Shown here: positions 63,600-64,000 of the stretch, in pieces
Position numbering within the stretch: position 1 is the first letter of the stretch
Layout: each line of letters opens with the position of its first letter
Assembly: GCF_014200305.1 (NCBI RefSeq)
Contig: NZ_JACHBL010000001.1
Location: forward strand, 2,480,001-2,544,000
Source of the DNA: Neomicrococcus lactis
GTDB lineage: Bacteria; Actinomycetota; Actinomycetes; Actinomycetales; Micrococcaceae
DNA: 64,000 nucleotides
Reading direction: 5' to 3'
The notes under the pieces: model-generated
Databases searched by the model: none
Told to the model about the DNA's origin: nothing
The model's input: the letters and a program-made list of their open reading frames with translations, nothing else
Program-made: the position numbers and the translations under genes

Positions 63600-64000
63600 T
63601 GGCTGCGTTCATTGATCAGATGAACGCAGCTGGGTTCGCGGTCGAGTCGATCTGCCGGGTCTTGCGCGAGCAGGGGATACCAGATCGCCGCGAGAACCTA
63701 CCGCTACTGGAAACAGGGTGCGGTGGCGGCCAGAACGATGACCGACGCGCTCGTGGTCGACAAGGTCCGCGACCTGGCATGGACCACCACTGCGTCCGGG
63801 CAGCGCACGATGACGCCCGAGGGCCTCTACGGTCGGCGGAAAATGACCGCACTGGTGCGCCGTCAGCCCGGTTTCGTGAACGCTTCCGCAGGGGCTGTTG
63901 ATCGGGCGATGACCCTTCTGGGGCTCGCTGGGGTACGCCGGGACAAGGGAATCCGCACCACGATACCGGGCAAAGACGGCACTCGGGCCGGTGACCTGCT
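63599..64000 (+). pseudogene. IS3-family transposase OrfB, frameshifted and cut by the window edge
   Basis: The frame starts MAAFIDQMNAAGFAVESICR and reads to EQGI. An extra C near 63680 then shifts it. Dropping one C restores QIAARTYRYWKQGAVAARTM and an open frame to the window end that includes TPEGLYGRRKMTALVRRQPG, typical of the OrfB N-terminal HTH_21 region. The DDE core lies beyond the edge. Confidence 0.8.

Larger units (their letters stand above)
63230..64000 (+). mobile_element. IS3-family insertion sequence, left part (runs off the window)
   Basis: An orfA-orfB pair with the TGATG junction identifies an IS3-type element. The left end should lie near 63230, just before orfA; I could not fix its terminal repeat. 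The right end is outside the window. OrfB is frameshifted, so this copy may be inactive. Confidence 0.7.

Overview
The window looks like chromosomal DNA of a high-GC Gram-positive bacterium of the Micrococcaceae (Arthrobacter sensu lato, Glutamicibacter or Pseudoglutamicibacter type). The evidence is roughly 58-60 % GC by eye, actinobacterial families (TipAS-type MerR, PadR, glutaminase-STAS-cNMP fusion, DtxR-type iron box), the operon gcvP-gcvT-gcvH-sdaA behind a tandem glycine riboswitch, GTG starts and some apparently leaderless starts. I see no rRNA, tRNA, CRISPR array or phage.

Region 1 (1-17100) is the most interesting part: a catabolic island for methoxylated phenylpropanoids or aromatic acids. 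A MarR regulator (cut by the left edge) diverges from SDR, amidohydrolase, acyl-CoA dehydrogenase and MaoC hydratase genes. A solute-binding protein, an acyl-CoA ligase and an ABC transporter (two permeases plus ATPase) follow. This enzyme set matches the non-classical beta-oxidation of hydroxycinnamates known as phd (Corynebacterium) or cou (Rhodococcus). Next come a tetrahydrofolate-dependent aryl O-demethylase of the LigM/DesA type, a second solute-binding protein, a methylenetetrahydrofolate reductase (metF), a PadR regulator and formyltetrahydrofolate deformylase (purU). The inferred route is ferulate-like acid uptake, CoA activation, side-chain shortening, O-demethylation onto THF, and disposal of the methyl group through MetF and PurU as formate. 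Repeated operator-like boxes (CGTTG-N7-CAAYG) precede three of the units. A full IS30 element sits between the second binding protein and metF, apparently inside a former terminator hairpin.

Region 2 (17100-31000) holds accessory housekeeping genes: a glutaminase fusion, TipAS-type MerR, an alkB-tag alkylation-repair pair, an AI-2E family membrane protein, aldehyde dehydrogenase, an NAD-binding protein, an alpha/beta hydrolase, an acyl-CoA dehydrogenase with TetR-type operator repeats, and phzF-MFS-tetR.

Region 3 (31000-49700) contains an MscS-type channel, a four-gene siderophore ABC uptake operon behind a DtxR/IdeR box, a marR-MBL-SDR operon divergent from an ABC exporter, an FMN reductase, a broken propeller-lipoprotein remnant, a mycothiol/glutathione hydroquinone reductase, an RNase HI fusion with a serine hydrolase, a membrane flavin electron-transfer module (ferric-reductase-like protein, FMN-binding protein, ApbE), an SGNH hydrolase and a VIT1/CCC1 transporter.

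Region 4 (49700-64000) has the glycine riboswitch, the glycine cleavage operon with serine dehydratase, an MFS transporter, L-lactate dehydrogenase, two FAD amine oxidoreductases flanking a Tat-exported PhoD phosphatase, and the start of an IS3-family element with a frameshifted second ORF.

A 12-base word, GTACGACG[A/G]CG plus flanks, recurs far more often than chance, mostly at gene edges, in linkers and between genes. It is the strongest unexplained sequence-level signal in the window.
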